From Hymenobacter crusticola (GTDB lineage Bacteria; Bacteroidota; Bacteroidia; Cytophagales; Hymenobacteraceae), in NCBI RefSeq assembly GCF_002154225.1, contig NZ_MTSE01000024.1:1-64000 (forward strand): DNA of 64,000 nucleotides, in the 5' to 3' direction. Of this stretch, positions 35,920 through 45,374 are shown piece after piece. The position numbers were made by a program, and so were the translations under genes. Within the stretch, counting starts at the first letter, position 1. Each line of letters starts with the position of its first letter. Under the pieces are notes generated by a model, which worked only from the letters and a program-made list of their open reading frames with translations, searched no databases and was not told where the DNA came from.

Positions 35920-36560
35920 AGGAATAGATAGCTGAGGCGAAGCTGAGCACTCACATTTCGCGGGCCTGTTCTGCCTTGATAGGCCCCTTCTAGGCTCGTC
36001 AGGGCCTCGGTATAACGCGCTTCTACCCCGATTCCGTTAGAAAGACGGTAGCCCACCGCACCAGCCAGGGAGGCATCCCAGCGCTTGCGCCCCAGGGGCC
36101 GGGTAGCGGTTGATTCGCCCGCTGGCATGTACGTTCCATTGCCATTCGTATAGCCCCCATATTCGTAATGTTCATGCACGCCTACCAGGTAGCTGAGCTG
36201 CGGGCCGGCTGTGGCGAAGAAGCCGTGGGTAGTAAAGCCGACCAGTAGTGGCAGTGAGACATAGTTCCAGCGCAGCGAGGCCTTATAGTTGGTGCGCGCA
36301 TGAGAGAGTCGAAAGCCAGCTTGGTCTAAGAGTAGCTCGGGCTGTAAGAAGATGTTGCCCGAAGGAGAGAGGGGCGCTTGCGCTACTAGACCAGCCACGA
36401 CGCCGGTACGCCCTTTTGTCGCGGGTTGGCCGGCATAAGTGCTCACCTGTGTGGTCCAGGCTGCGCCAACTGTAGCACCCAAGCGAAGAGGCAGATGCGT
36501 TTGGGCCTGGCTCAAGACAGGCAGTAGCGCTAAGCCAGAGAACAGAAAAAGCTGCTTCAT
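35916..36560 (-). CDS. Outer-membrane beta-barrel protein (PorT-like)
   Basis: 214 residues. Signal peptide MKQLFLFSGLALLPVLSQAQ. Then alternating strands with aromatic girdles: GATVGAAWTTQ, GVVAGLVAQAPLSPSGNIFL with QPELLLDQAGF, NYVSLPLLVGFTTHGFFATA, GAVGYRLSNGIGVEARY and a C-terminal SAQLRLSYLFL. This is the eight-to-ten-strand outer membrane protein beta-barrel family common in Bacteroidota. Ligand or function unknown. Confidence 0.88.
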   Translation of the reverse strand: MKQLFLFSGLALLPVLSQAQTHLPLRLGATVGAAWTTQVSTYAGQPATKGRTGVVAGLVAQAPLSPSGNIFLQPELLLDQAGFRLSHARTNYKASLRWNYVSLPLLVGFTTHGFFATAGPQLSYLVGVHEHYEYGGYTNGNGTYMPAGESTATRPLGRKRWDASLAGAVGYRLSNGIGVEARYTEALTSLEGAYQGRTGPRNVSAQLRLSYLFL

Positions 36561-36907
36561 AAGAGAAGTAAATAAAAAGTGATACTACACTACACTCTAG
36601 TTCTCTATAAACCGGGTATGCTTAATAGGATTACGATGAGCGCAGAACATACGTCATCGTTGTGATGCCAAGGTAATCAAGTTGTATACAAAAAGGACGA
36701 AGCAGACTATTAGAAGTCTATACGCCTGCCCTCCTTTTAGCGAGATAGGCTTGGTAGGTGCATCTTACTGTGATTGACAGTAGAGCCGTATCGTAAGCGA
36801 ACGCAAAGCGATGGTTCCAAAGATTCACATCATTTGGAAGGTTGCACTCAACATAAGGCCAGTTAATTAGGTACTACCCTTGGACATTTTATGAACGGTG
36901 TTGAAAG
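36561..36907. other. Intergenic, AT-richer
   Basis: Upstream region of the barrel gene; no supported gene, and no clear promoter. Confidence 0.4.
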
Positions 36908-37056
36908 TCAAGGGTTGAAGGCAAGTTTTGAGACAAAATTTGCTTGATAGGGCTGGCCTGACTTGACAATGGCAAAGGCTTGCTTGAGTAGTTTGTTGCA
37001 GACGGCAATTAGGGCGACTTTGCCATTTTTGCCTTTGGCCACGAGCCGGTCATATT
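36908..37056 (-). pseudogene. C-terminal scrap of IS110-family transposase
   Basis: The minus strand reads DRLVAKGKNGKVALIAVCNK, LLKQAFAIVKSGQPY and NFVSKLAFNP with TGA at 36908, the usual end of IS110/IS116/IS902 transposases (LVAKGKxxKVALxAxxxKLL). The rest of the transposase is missing, so this is a fossil insertion. Confidence 0.6.
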
Positions 37057-37241
37057 AAGTTGTCTTTCGTCGGCGTTGTTCACGAAGCTCATCTTCTGCG
37101 GTTCCCTGCCGCTGGAAGCTGTGCCGTGGCAGTTTTCCGGTGCCTGCATATTCCAATATTAGTCATAGGGTACGTAGCAAGCGAAGGCGCCAGGTTAGAC
37201 TGCTACAATAGTAATAGTTAGAACTAATAACGGCCACAACC

Positions 37242-40232
37242 TCACTTGACTGCCACGTGACGCTGCCGGGCCTCACTCGGCGCGTAGCCAAAATGACGCG
37301 CGAAGCTGGTGGAGAAATTATTCGGGTTCCCGTAGCCCACTTGGTAGGCTGCTTCGGCGACGGTGACGGCTCCACTTACCAGCAGCTCATGAGCGCGTTG
37401 GAGCCGTACCAACCGGATGAAGTCGCCGGGCGCCTGACCAATGAGCGCTTTTAGTTTGCGGTGCAGCTGAGTGCGGCTCAGGGCCAGCTCGCGGGCTAGG
37501 GTCTCTACGTCTAAGTTTTCGTCGTCTAGGGCGCTTTCTACCGCTTGCCGTACCCGGGCCAAAAACACCTGCTCCATCGTGGGTGAGCCAGGTTGAGGCG
37601 GACTAGCTAGGCTCTGGCGGTACGTCTCCTGTAACAACCGACGGCCGTAAAGGAGATTGCGTATTTGAGCGAGGAGTTCGTCACGGTCAAAAGGTTTTGT
37701 AAGGTAGGCATCAGCGCCGGTAGCCAAGCCCTGCAGCTTGCTAGGCAGGTCAGCCTTAGCCGTGAGTAATACGATAGGAATATGGCTGGTGCGCTCGTCG
37801 TGCTTCAGTTGCTGGCACACGCCGTAGCCATCGAGACGGGGCATCATGGCATCGGTGAGCACAAGCTCGGGCAGGTGCTCACGGGCGAGGGCCACCCCTT
37901 CCTCGCCGTCTTTGGCTGCGAGTAGTTGGTATTCCTTGCCGAGTATCGTGCCGACGTAGGCTCGCACATCACTATTATCCTCAATCAACAAAACCAAGGG
38001 AGCTTCCAGCGCGGCCGAAGCCGCGCTGGAAGCCGCGCTGGCATTTAACTGCGAAATGGCCGCCGCAGCATAAACGCCGGCGGGTTCGTTGGGTATAGCC
38101 GCTGCGGTTTCTGCTGCGAGTAGCAATGGGAAGCGTACAACAGCGGTGGTGCCGCAGCCGAGCTCACTGGTAAGGGTAATAGTGCCGCTATGTAGTTCCA
38201 CTAGTTCCTTGGTCAGGGCTAAGCCAATGCCAGTTCCTTCGTGCTCGCGGGTAGTGGAAGCGTCTGCCTGGTAGAACCGGTCGAAAACGTGCGGCAGGTG
38301 GGCTGCCGCAATGCCGCGGCCCGTGTCGTGCACGGTCAGTTCCACCCACGTCGGCGTACCCGGAACCGAAGGCGCCGCGTGCAGCCGGACCATAATTTCG
38401 CCGACGCTAGGCGTGAACTTAAAGGCATTCGAGAGCAGGTTCACCACCACTTTTTCTAGCTTGTCGGCGTCGAAACACCCCCACAACTCGGCCGGCTCGG
38501 CCGTAAACAAATAGGCAATACCGCGCTGCTGGGCTAGGGGCTCGAACGAGCCCACCAAGCCCCGCACAAAGCCGACCAAGTCGCCAGGAGTGGCATGCAA
38601 GGCCTGCTGGCCTGCTTCGAGGCGGCTCAAGTCGAGCAGCTGGTTGACCAGATGCAATAGGCGCCGGGCGTTGCCCTGCATCAGCGTGGCCTGCTGGCGA
38701 GTGGCAGGCTCCTGGGTGTCGGCGGCAATCTGGGCAGCTGGCCCTAGCAAGAGCGTGAGCGGCGTGCGAAACTCGTGGGTGATGTTGGTGAAAAAGCGGG
38801 TCTTCTCTTGGTCGAGCACCCGCAGGCGGTCTGCTTGGACTGATATCTCATCGCGCTGGGCCGCTAAGATGTGGTTTTGCTGGCTGATTTCTTCCGTGCG
38901 CTCCTGCACAGTAGCTTCTAGGCGTTCATTCTGGGCGCTGATGAGTTGATGCTTCTCTGCTTGTTGAGCTAGGGTCTGGGCCGAGAGCTGGGCCACCTGC
39001 CGCAACTGCGCTTCCAGGTCGCGGCGAGTAGCGGCAAACTCACGTGCCAGATACACCGACATGCAAATGGGCAGCAACAGCAAGCACGATTGTAGCATAA
39101 GCTGTTGGGCCACATCAAACGGGCCACTCCTCCACACGCCATTGGCAATAAAGGGCACTAGTAATGCGCCAAATGTGCCGAGTGCTACCAGCCAGATACC
39201 GGGTTGGTGCTGCCGCATCGCCTGGGCTATCACCCGGAACATATCCAGCCATAGCACCAAGCTCAGGCCAAGTGCTACCGGCGTCAGGTTCCACTCTGGC
39301 CGCATTAACCATGCGGCTAGTAAGCAGGCCTGAGCTAGTCCTACTCCGGTCAGCCAGGGTCTTGAGAGCGTAATTCGACAGACCGAATACACAAAGGTCA
39401 GCAGCAGCATGCCACCCAACAACGAGCCGATTGTAAAGCCGAGTTCAGCCCGCCAATGCGCCTGCATACCGGTCGCCACCCACCGCAGGTATACCAGCAG
39501 GCCCGTAGCCGAAGCCGAGGCCATGTAAAGGCTGAAATACAGATTAGCCCGTCGCGGTGGATAAAATAGATAAAGAAAAAAGTGTAGCAGCGCTAGCACC
39601 GCCGTACCCGTAACAGCAATGAAATTGATATCGCCAAGCCGCACCTGCGCTACGCTTGCGGCAATGAGCCGCTCGGCGGTTGCAACTCGTAGTGAAAAGC
39701 CTCCGTAGGGCGGTGGCCACGGATCGAATTTAGCGTAACGGATGGCCAGCAAATGAGGGCCCGCCGTCGTGCACATAAACACGAGGGGCTGGAAGCGGAC
39801 CCGCTCATGCTGCGTGGTAGCCGCCGACGCCCCCACCTTTCCGTAGCCGCCCAACCAGTGCCCATCCAAGTACACCTCCGAACCTCCATCTTGTAGGATG
39901 CGCAAGCCTAATGGGCGGTTCACCAGCGCCGAATCCAGTGTGAAGCGGATGCGAAAGCAGCCCGTACCGCGCCACCCCGGCGGGCCTTCCCCAAAGGAAA
40001 AAGCTGCACTCTCCAGCGGCCACGTATGGTCGTCGGTGGTGAGACTGGCCCAACCCGGTGGCTGGCCGGGTTGGTAGCGCCAGCTGTTTCCTCGGCCTAG
40101 GCGCTGCATTGTGTCGGATTCGACTTGCGTCACCTGGAGAGGGACGACGTTCAAGTCCTGACTCCTGCTCGTCAGCGCCCAGCTTAGCAGCCCGCCTAGC
40201 AAGCAAGTAATGCGTCGTATTTTCATGAGCAT
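37242..40232 (-). CDS. 7TM-DISM hybrid sensor kinase / response regulator / AraC-type regulator
   Basis: 996 residues; an alternative ATG lies two codons in. Signal peptide, then a periplasmic galactose-binding-like 7TMR-DISMED1-type domain (GNSWRYQPG, GGSEVYLDGHWLGGYGKVG), seven TM helices (about 205-400), a coiled coil, HisKA with FFTNITHEFRTPLTLL (His486), HATPase (VVNLLSNAFKFT, DTGRGIA, GTGIGLAL), a receiver domain VLLIEDNSDVRAYV with Asp794 in LVLTDAMMPRLDG, and an AraC HTH (ALSRTQLHRKLKALIG, ANFSTSFARHFGYAPSEAR-like). A single polypeptide senses outside the membrane and binds DNA. The likely target is the divergent region with 21-bp phased repeats at 40541-40654. Confidence 0.96.
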   Translation of the reverse strand: MLMKIRRITCLLGGLLSWALTSRSQDLNVVPLQVTQVESDTMQRLGRGNSWRYQPGQPPGWASLTTDDHTWPLESAAFSFGEGPPGWRGTGCFRIRFTLDSALVNRPLGLRILQDGGSEVYLDGHWLGGYGKVGASAATTQHERVRFQPLVFMCTTAGPHLLAIRYAKFDPWPPPYGGFSLRVATAERLIAASVAQVRLGDINFIAVTGTAVLALLHFFLYLFYPPRRANLYFSLYMASASATGLLVYLRWVATGMQAHWRAELGFTIGSLLGGMLLLTFVYSVCRITLSRPWLTGVGLAQACLLAAWLMRPEWNLTPVALGLSLVLWLDMFRVIAQAMRQHQPGIWLVALGTFGALLVPFIANGVWRSGPFDVAQQLMLQSCLLLLPICMSVYLAREFAATRRDLEAQLRQVAQLSAQTLAQQAEKHQLISAQNERLEATVQERTEEISQQNHILAAQRDEISVQADRLRVLDQEKTRFFTNITHEFRTPLTLLLGPAAQIAADTQEPATRQQATLMQGNARRLLHLVNQLLDLSRLEAGQQALHATPGDLVGFVRGLVGSFEPLAQQRGIAYLFTAEPAELWGCFDADKLEKVVVNLLSNAFKFTPSVGEIMVRLHAAPSVPGTPTWVELTVHDTGRGIAAAHLPHVFDRFYQADASTTREHEGTGIGLALTKELVELHSGTITLTSELGCGTTAVVRFPLLLAAETAAAIPNEPAGVYAAAAISQLNASAASSAASAALEAPLVLLIEDNSDVRAYVGTILGKEYQLLAAKDGEEGVALAREHLPELVLTDAMMPRLDGYGVCQQLKHDERTSHIPIVLLTAKADLPSKLQGLATGADAYLTKPFDRDELLAQIRNLLYGRRLLQETYRQSLASPPQPGSPTMEQVFLARVRQAVESALDDENLDVETLARELALSRTQLHRKLKALIGQAPGDFIRLVRLQRAHELLVSGAVTVAEAAYQVGYGNPNNFSTSFARHFGYAPSEARQRHVAVK

Positions 40233-40442
40233 AGCGGGAAGAATACGTCACCTACGGGCTTCGATAGCCGGCTTCCTTTTCGTCAGCGGGCACCTACCGT
40301 GCGTTGAATAGCAATGATAACACCTTGTTAATGAGCTAATATAATGAGTTTAACCTTCTATTACTTGTGCTGTTTACCCCCGCCGAACAGATAGGATTAA
40401 AAACTGGCAGAAGGTGGAACACTGTAACGAAGACGGAACACT

Positions 40443-40473
40443 GCGGGCGCCGACATTTTAAGATTGCGCCCGC
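40443..40473. repeat. GC-rich 8-bp inverted repeat
   Basis: gcgggcgc (40443-40450) pairs with gcgcccgc (40466-40473) around a 15-base AT-rich loop. Not followed by a U-tract. Possible operator or structured leader. Confidence 0.6.
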
Positions 40474-40540
40474 TGCAAAGCCAGCAGCGTTACGAGTCCG
40501 ACGGAATGAAAATAGACTGCTGCCACCAGTAAAAGTTCCT

Positions 40541-40654
40541 ATTGCAACATACGCAGAGGACTTTGCAACACCAGCAGAGACTTCTGCAAAAGGCTAACAC
40601 GCCTTTGCAACGTCCTCGAATGCCTTCAGGCCCGGGGTAAGCTTCCTTTGCAAC
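40541..40654 (+). promoter_or_regulatory. Array of TTGCAA sites phased at 21 bp
   Basis: Hexamers start at 40542 (ttgcaa), 40563 (ttgcaa), 40584 (ctgcaa), 40605 (ttgcaa) and 40648 (ttgcaa): steps of 21, 21, 21 and 43, i.e. two helical turns with one site skipped. The units extend beyond the hexamer: gcagaggactttgcaac and gcagagacttctgcaaa. The array ends 27 bases before the ATG at 40681. A DNA-bound regulator, perhaps the AraC-type hybrid encoded divergently, is a natural reader. Binding is inference. Confidence 0.65.
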
Positions 40655-40680
40655 AATTCAATCAACCACTTACAAACACT

Positions 40681-41040
40681 ATGAAATACTCATCAACCCT
40701 TTTGCTGACTGGTGCGCTGCTGCTGGCTACGGTCTCGCCAATGCACGCGCAAGTTCCAACTAGTGCCACTGGCTGCTTCGACTTTGATCTGGCTACCCCG
40801 ATGGCACCCGCTTTTGACTACCGGCGCCTCAATAGTCCCTCCGTCCAGACGAGCGAAGTAATAGCGGCGGCGGCTCCGCTCTCGCCGCAACAGCAACTAG
40901 AGCAGCTGAGCCAAGAAAACCTAGCTTTAGAATTCAGCCTCGGTCTTCTGCAAACCCAAGTGGAGCTGCTCAGCCGGCGGCTTGCTACCCTCGAGAGTGC
41001 TGCAGCTTCAGCGGAACCTGCCCGACAGAAAGCGCTCTAA
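40681..41040 (+). CDS. Small secreted protein with coiled coil
   Basis: 119 residues from the ATG at 40681, which starts a signal peptide (KYSSTLLLTGALLLATVSP, cut at MHAQ). A linker follows, then a leucine-heptad coiled coil from about 75 to 110 (LEQLSQENLALEFSLGLLQT, QVELLSRRLATLESAAA). No family recognised. It is preceded by the phased-repeat region and followed by a wrecked outer-membrane gene that it may once have been expressed with. Confidence 0.7.
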   Translation: MKYSSTLLLTGALLLATVSPMHAQVPTSATGCFDFDLATPMAPAFDYRRLNSPSVQTSEVIAAAAPLSPQQQLEQLSQENLALEFSLGLLQTQVELLSRRLATLESAAASAEPARQKAL

Positions 41041-41250
41041 CGAAGCTAACTGCGGGCGCAGGTGCGGCTCCGCCTTGGTTTGCGCAAGGTTCTACACTCG
41101 GTCACCCGCTTCCTATTGAACTCTTGGGATGATGCGAACAACCTGCTTACCATTCTGGGCTTGCGCCAGTGGCACCTCATTACTCATCGGCGTGTGTGGC
41201 GCGTGCTGAGGGCAAACATCTAGCAAGCCGGCGAAGTACCGTTATTCTTG

Positions 41251-41704
41251 GTTGGATGGAGGCGCAGGTCCCAGTAGCCTAGGCAATGTAATGGGTAGTA
41301 CCCTAACTAGACATGTGGAGCTCCGGCGGCAGTGGTTAGCGTCAGCCGGCTACAGCTACGACAGCAACAGTGGCTTGCTGGATTTCAGCAGCGGCGAGAA
41401 AGCCAGCGCGAGTTCATATTACGTCTTAGGCGGAAAGGTTTTCGCAGGCTAGGCCACGGTGGTCACGATTTCGGCGGGCCTGGGACTAATGCGGGTGCAC
41501 ACCTACCAAGCGGGAAGCTTCTTTTACACCTAGCCGGGAGCATAAGTACCAGACCACCGTGGGCGTGCTGCTGCAAGTGCAGGGCTTTGTCGTAGCCTTT
41601 CGCGCGCTGGGCCTAACGGGTCAGCTCAACCTGAACGCGGTGCAAACCACCACACATCTAGCTATTAGCCTAGCCCTAGGTCACCTGCCTACGCGTCGCA
41701 TGGA
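41251..41704 (+). pseudogene. Remnant of an outer-membrane/beta-barrel-type protein
   Basis: Across two frames: LDGGAGPSSLGNVMGSTLTR, WLASAGYSYDSNSGLLDFSS, YYVLGGKVFAG, TAG, ATVVTISAGLGLMRVHTYQA, then YQTTVGVLLQVQGFVVAFRA and LGLTGQLNLNAVQTTTHLAI with SLALGHLP. The alternation of short strands with GxG turns is typical of small barrel proteins with genome neighbours in Hymenobacter. Two in-frame stops and a shift near 41540 disable it. The 200 bases before it (41041-41250) also look like decayed coding DNA, not identified. Confidence 0.5.
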
Positions 41705-41774
41705 ACGGACTGAGCAACCTGGCCACGCACTTCTTCTAAAAGCTATTCAAGTTACCTGTATTCAGCTCTAAACC

Positions 41775-43169
41775 ATGAAAAACAGCTACTTGCTTTTCGT
41801 ATTGGCCTTGCTGTTCGGGGTAAAAGCCGTTGCGCAAGTCCAAGGGGCGCTGCAATCCAACCCCACTATTGCCCCCTCGGATGCTGATACGGCCCGGATG
41901 GGCTACCTACACCGGCACGGGGTGCAGCGTACGGCCGGCGGAGTGACGGCCTGGTTTCCGAAAGACTCGCTCAGCAGTGTGCGTATGCAGGGCCTTACCG
42001 ATACGCTGGCGCTGGGAATACAGGCGGTCAAAGACTACATCAAGGCCCCCCTGCCGTGGCAAAAATTGCAGCAGCGGCAGCCAGTGACCTTCTATTTCGT
42101 TCCCGAACTATTTGTGTCACACGCTAGCGGGGAAGCCGTAACGTTTGTTCCGTACTGGCGAATCCGGCGCGGCATGGCACCTTGGCTGCACGAAGCTAAT
42201 CACGAGCTGCTGGCGCCAGTTAGACAACAGAAGCCCAAGCCGCTACTCAGTGAGGATGAGTCCCCGTTGTGGCTGAGTGAAGGCGCGGCCGAATTTATTG
42301 CGCTTCAGGTAGCGGCGGCTAACCAGCTCTCCAAGTTTGATTTGTTCCGGGCAGGTACGATCGAGCAGGTCGATAAAGCCTGCTTGCGCCTGTTGCGCTC
42401 CGACAAAGCAGCCTACATCCTGTCCTACATCGGTTCGCTGAGTGAACTCCCAGAGCTAGCCCCATCAGGCAACCAGCGTGCTCTTTGCGCCCCTACCTTC
42501 TACACGTGTTCCTGCTCCTTCAATAAGTTTCTGGTGGCTCGTTACGGCATTGCCACTTTGCTGAACGTGATAGGAGCATATCCAGCTGAGCAGCAGAAGC
42601 TAGCCACCCTTACTCAAGTTTCGCCGCAGGTACTGCGCACCCGTTGGCTAACCGGCATCAACGCCGCAGCTGGCAATGGTGACAGAACGTTTTTGCCACA
42701 GGACTCTTTGACTGCGTTGCTGAAAACGGCCAATCTAATCGCCAGCAAGCTGTCAGCCGCTACCTGGTTCCGCCAGACTATCAACCGGGAAGGGATAGCC
42801 ACAGCTGCCCGGAAATTTACGGATCTTAAAAAGAAGGGTGACCCGCGCTACAAGTTCTCGGAAACTGATTTGAATGAGATAGGCTACGACTTGTTGGATG
42901 CTAATCGAATACGGGATGCCATCCTTGTTTTTGGCCTTAATGTCGATTCGTACCCCTTATCGGCCAATGCTTATGACAGCTGGGAGGAAGCTTACTTGAA
43001 AGATAATCAGCCAGCGCTAGCCCGGCGATACTACGCGAAGTCGCTCGAACTGAACCCGCATAATGCCAACGCGAAAGTCGTGTTGCAACGGCTAACAAAT
43101 AAACGGATATCCACGGGCTGCCCCTTGAAAAGCGCCGGTGATTTTCATTCTAGTCTAACTTCTTTCTAG
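41775..43169 (+). CDS. Secreted putative metallopeptidase with C-terminal TPR
   Basis: 464 residues. Signal peptide MKNSYLLFVLALLFGVKAVA. An HExxH motif occurs at 139-143 (WLHEANHELL) with a downstream glutamate in LWLSEGAAEFIAL, the pattern of gluzincin/MA-clan peptidases. A TFYTCSCSFNKFLVARYG segment has three close cysteines. The C-terminal 100 residues form TPR-like helices (DLLDANRIRDAILVFGLNVD, PALARRYYAKSLELNPHNAN). It is probably a periplasmic or extracellular zinc peptidase. The DUF418 gene starts 7 bases after its stop, so the two are co-transcribed. Confidence 0.75.
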   Translation: MKNSYLLFVLALLFGVKAVAQVQGALQSNPTIAPSDADTARMGYLHRHGVQRTAGGVTAWFPKDSLSSVRMQGLTDTLALGIQAVKDYIKAPLPWQKLQQRQPVTFYFVPELFVSHASGEAVTFVPYWRIRRGMAPWLHEANHELLAPVRQQKPKPLLSEDESPLWLSEGAAEFIALQVAAANQLSKFDLFRAGTIEQVDKACLRLLRSDKAAYILSYIGSLSELPELAPSGNQRALCAPTFYTCSCSFNKFLVARYGIATLLNVIGAYPAEQQKLATLTQVSPQVLRTRWLTGINAAAGNGDRTFLPQDSLTALLKTANLIASKLSAATWFRQTINREGIATAARKFTDLKKKGDPRYKFSETDLNEIGYDLLDANRIRDAILVFGLNVDSYPLSANAYDSWEEAYLKDNQPALARRYYAKSLELNPHNANAKVVLQRLTNKRISTGCPLKSAGDFHSSLTSF

Positions 43170-43176
43170 GCTCTCC

Positions 43177-44550
43177 ATGACTACTTCTACCTACGCTCCC
43201 GACCAACTACCGCTTACCGCGCCGGCCCCGGTGCAGGCTCCCGAGCGCATCACCACGCTCGATGTGCTGCGTGGCGTGGCACTGCTAGGCATTCTGCTCA
43301 TGAACATTCCGCTGTTCGCCCTACCCGACAACATCTCGGCTCCCCTACACACCCTACCTAGCTCCGACAGCCTTGATTATAAGGTGCTGCACGTGGTGGC
43401 CGTGCTGTTTGAGGGCAAAATGCGGGCCTTGTTCTCGCTACTTTTCGGGGCGGGCGTGGTGCTGTTTGTCACGCAAAAAGCGCGCACCGGCCGGCCAGTC
43501 ATAGGTCTCTACTACCGGCGCATGGGCTGGCTGATTGTCTTGGGCCTGCTACACGCCCACGTGCTGCTCTGGGAAGGCGACATTCTGTACCTGTATGGCA
43601 TCTGCGGGCTAGTGCTGTTCTGGTTTCGCAAGCTCAAGCCTGCCTACCTGCTGGTAGCCGCTCTGCTGTGCAGCGGGCTGAACATGACCGCTTTTTCACT
43701 GTATTATGAGCACTTACGAACCCAGCGGCTAGAGTACTTAGCCGTTGTCAAAGCTGAGCAGCAGCACCGGCCCCTGACGCCTGCCCAGCACACCGCCCGC
43801 CAGGCCTGGCTCGAAACCGAAAGCGAGTCGGCCCCCGGTCCGCAACAAACGGCCGCCTATGTGCGCACCATGCGCGGGAGCTACATGACAGTGGCCGCCT
43901 GGCTGCGTCCGCACATGGTGCAGGGGCAAACCCAGCTGGTACTGGTGTTCATCTGGGATGCCTTGAGTTTGATGCTGTTGGGGATGGCTCTGCTAAAGTG
44001 GGGCTTCCTCACGGGCGAGTGGTCAGTCCACTTCTATTGGGGGCTTTTGGTGGTGGGCTACGGTCTGGGGCTACCGGCGGCACTTTATACCTGGCACCAC
44101 GGCTTTCCCTTCTCGGTGGCGTTTATGGAAGCGCACCCGGTTAATGTGAGCCTGTATTCTTATCCCGTGCAGCGGCTACTGCTGTTGCTGGGTCACGCCA
44201 GCGGATTGATTTTGCTCGTGCGGTCAGGTGTGCTAGTCGGCGTGCAGCGCTTGCTGGCTGCAGTGGGGCGCCTGGCCCTCACCAACTACATTCTGCAAAC
44301 GGTGCTGTGCACACTAATCTTCTTCGGGTACGGGCTAGGTTACTTCGGCCGCCTAGCCTACCACCAACTTTTTTACGTGGTGGGCGCCATCTGGGCGGTG
44401 CAACTGCTGGGAAGCTCCCTGTGGCTGCGCTACTACCAGATCGGGCCGCTAGAATGGGTGTGGCGCAGCCTCACGTATTGGCAGCGGCAGCCGCTACGGC
44501 GGTTGGAAAGTTTATCAACAACCAAGGGCTATACCTACTTAAAGCCATGA
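43177..44550 (+). CDS. DUF418-family integral membrane protein
   Basis: 457 residues, about ten TM helices. The N-terminal RITTLDVLRGVALLGILLMN is the DUF418/YeiB hallmark (also shared by heparan acetyltransferase-like proteins), followed by FEGKMRALFSLLFGAGVVLF. The C-terminal DUF418 block shows ALTNYILQTVLCTLIFFGYG, LGSSLWLRYYQIGPLEWVWR and SLTYWQ. These proteins are thought to move acyl groups or small molecules across the inner membrane, but no function is firmly known. It sits 7 bases behind the putative metallopeptidase gene. Confidence 0.92.
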   Translation: MTTSTYAPDQLPLTAPAPVQAPERITTLDVLRGVALLGILLMNIPLFALPDNISAPLHTLPSSDSLDYKVLHVVAVLFEGKMRALFSLLFGAGVVLFVTQKARTGRPVIGLYYRRMGWLIVLGLLHAHVLLWEGDILYLYGICGLVLFWFRKLKPAYLLVAALLCSGLNMTAFSLYYEHLRTQRLEYLAVVKAEQQHRPLTPAQHTARQAWLETESESAPGPQQTAAYVRTMRGSYMTVAAWLRPHMVQGQTQLVLVFIWDALSLMLLGMALLKWGFLTGEWSVHFYWGLLVVGYGLGLPAALYTWHHGFPFSVAFMEAHPVNVSLYSYPVQRLLLLLGHASGLILLVRSGVLVGVQRLLAAVGRLALTNYILQTVLCTLIFFGYGLGYFGRLAYHQLFYVVGAIWAVQLLGSSLWLRYYQIGPLEWVWRSLTYWQRQPLRRLESLSTTKGYTYLKP

Positions 44551-44625
44551 AAAGAATTTTGCGGGGAAGGACAAGAACAGTCACGCCGTCACCTCGATCA
44601 CTTTGAGGCGTATGGGCCCCCGACT

Positions 44626-44835
44626 ATGACTTTTCAGGAATTCGTGCCATCGCCCGCTTTGCGCCCTTATGTGGACCGGTACTGGCTGGTGGAAACATTT
44701 CCTGACGAGTCATACCCCATGGAGCACGCGCTGACGCCCAATGCCTTGGATGGCTTTGTGTTCCAATTTCACACGCAGGGGCCGCACCTGTTTTGGCAGA
44801 CTGAGCGGGCGCAAGTGCTGCCAGAGCCGCGTTTC
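44626..44835 (+). pseudogene. 5' fragment of AraC-family regulator (DUF6597 sensor part)
   Basis: MTFQEFVPSPALRPYVDRYW then LVETFPDES and EHALTPNALDGFVFQFHTQG is the start of DUF6597-type AraC regulators. After about residue 70 the frame runs into the antisense of the immunity fragment and stops at 44895. The sugar-binding-like domain is incomplete and no DNA-binding domain exists, so it is a truncated gene. Confidence 0.65.
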
Positions 44836-45072
44836 TGGAAAGCTCGTTTCACTTGTACTTTGGGTGAATGCCTTGAGGATAGAGGCATAGTCTAGCGACA
44901 CGGGCTTCAACAAAGCGGCTTTCTTGCTGTGTGCCTTTTCAAACCAGTTGCCATAGAGTTGCGCATTATGCTGATTTAACTCCACTAGAAAGGCGACTAC
45001 CTGCTGCACACACTGCGTTAGCGTTTGAGGGCGGTTATACCCGTAAGCTCCGATAAATTGTATAGTGTTCAT
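44836..45072 (-). pseudogene. 5' fragment of an Imm52-like immunity gene
   Basis: From ATG at 45072: MNTIQFIGAYGYNRPQTLTQ, CVQQVVAFLVELNQHN, LYGNWFEKAHSKKAALLKPV, SLDYASILKAFTQ. It resembles Immunity protein 52 starts (helix of tandem Leu, then WFEKxxSKKxAL). It ends abruptly at the same point as the AraC fragment on the other strand, so both were cut by one rearrangement. The family call is moderate. Confidence 0.45.
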
Positions 45073-45374
45073 TGCCAATTATTAGTGGCCACAACTCAGT
45101 AACGTATGATATACTCACAGAAATAGTAGTGCCACACTTTTAACTAGTATAATAGGACTTTATCACAATATGTGTCGTCTATCAATCATTATGTTGTCAC
45201 GGAATAATCCCTAAATATAATAGTCCTTCCCGGACAAGCCTTGGAATAGTTGTACATATAAGCTTTGTTGTAGTAGCGCTCATATTAGTACCTTTCTAAG
45301 GCAAAGTAATATAACGCAAGCTATTATAACTGCGCACCCTCAGTCTTCCTATTTGCTCTTCCTTACTCCCGTTT
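45073..45374. other. AT-rich intergenic region
   Basis: No gene or repeat recognised. Distinctly AT-rich compared with the genes on each side. Confidence 0.4.

Larger units (their letters stand above)
40233..40680. other. Divergent regulatory region
   Basis: 450 bases between the hybrid regulator and the small secreted protein. It holds a GC-rich hairpin (40443-40473) and phased repeats (40541-40654), described separately. No gene. Confidence 0.6.

Noticed and set aside
40541..40654. CRISPR-like array
   Set aside because: Units are short (about 16 of 21 bases similar), without unique spacers and with no cas genes; phased operator sites fit better.
44710..44835. Continuation of the Imm52-like frame to the stop at 44710
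   Set aside because: This part is the antisense of the AraC fragment and has no protein-like pattern of its own.
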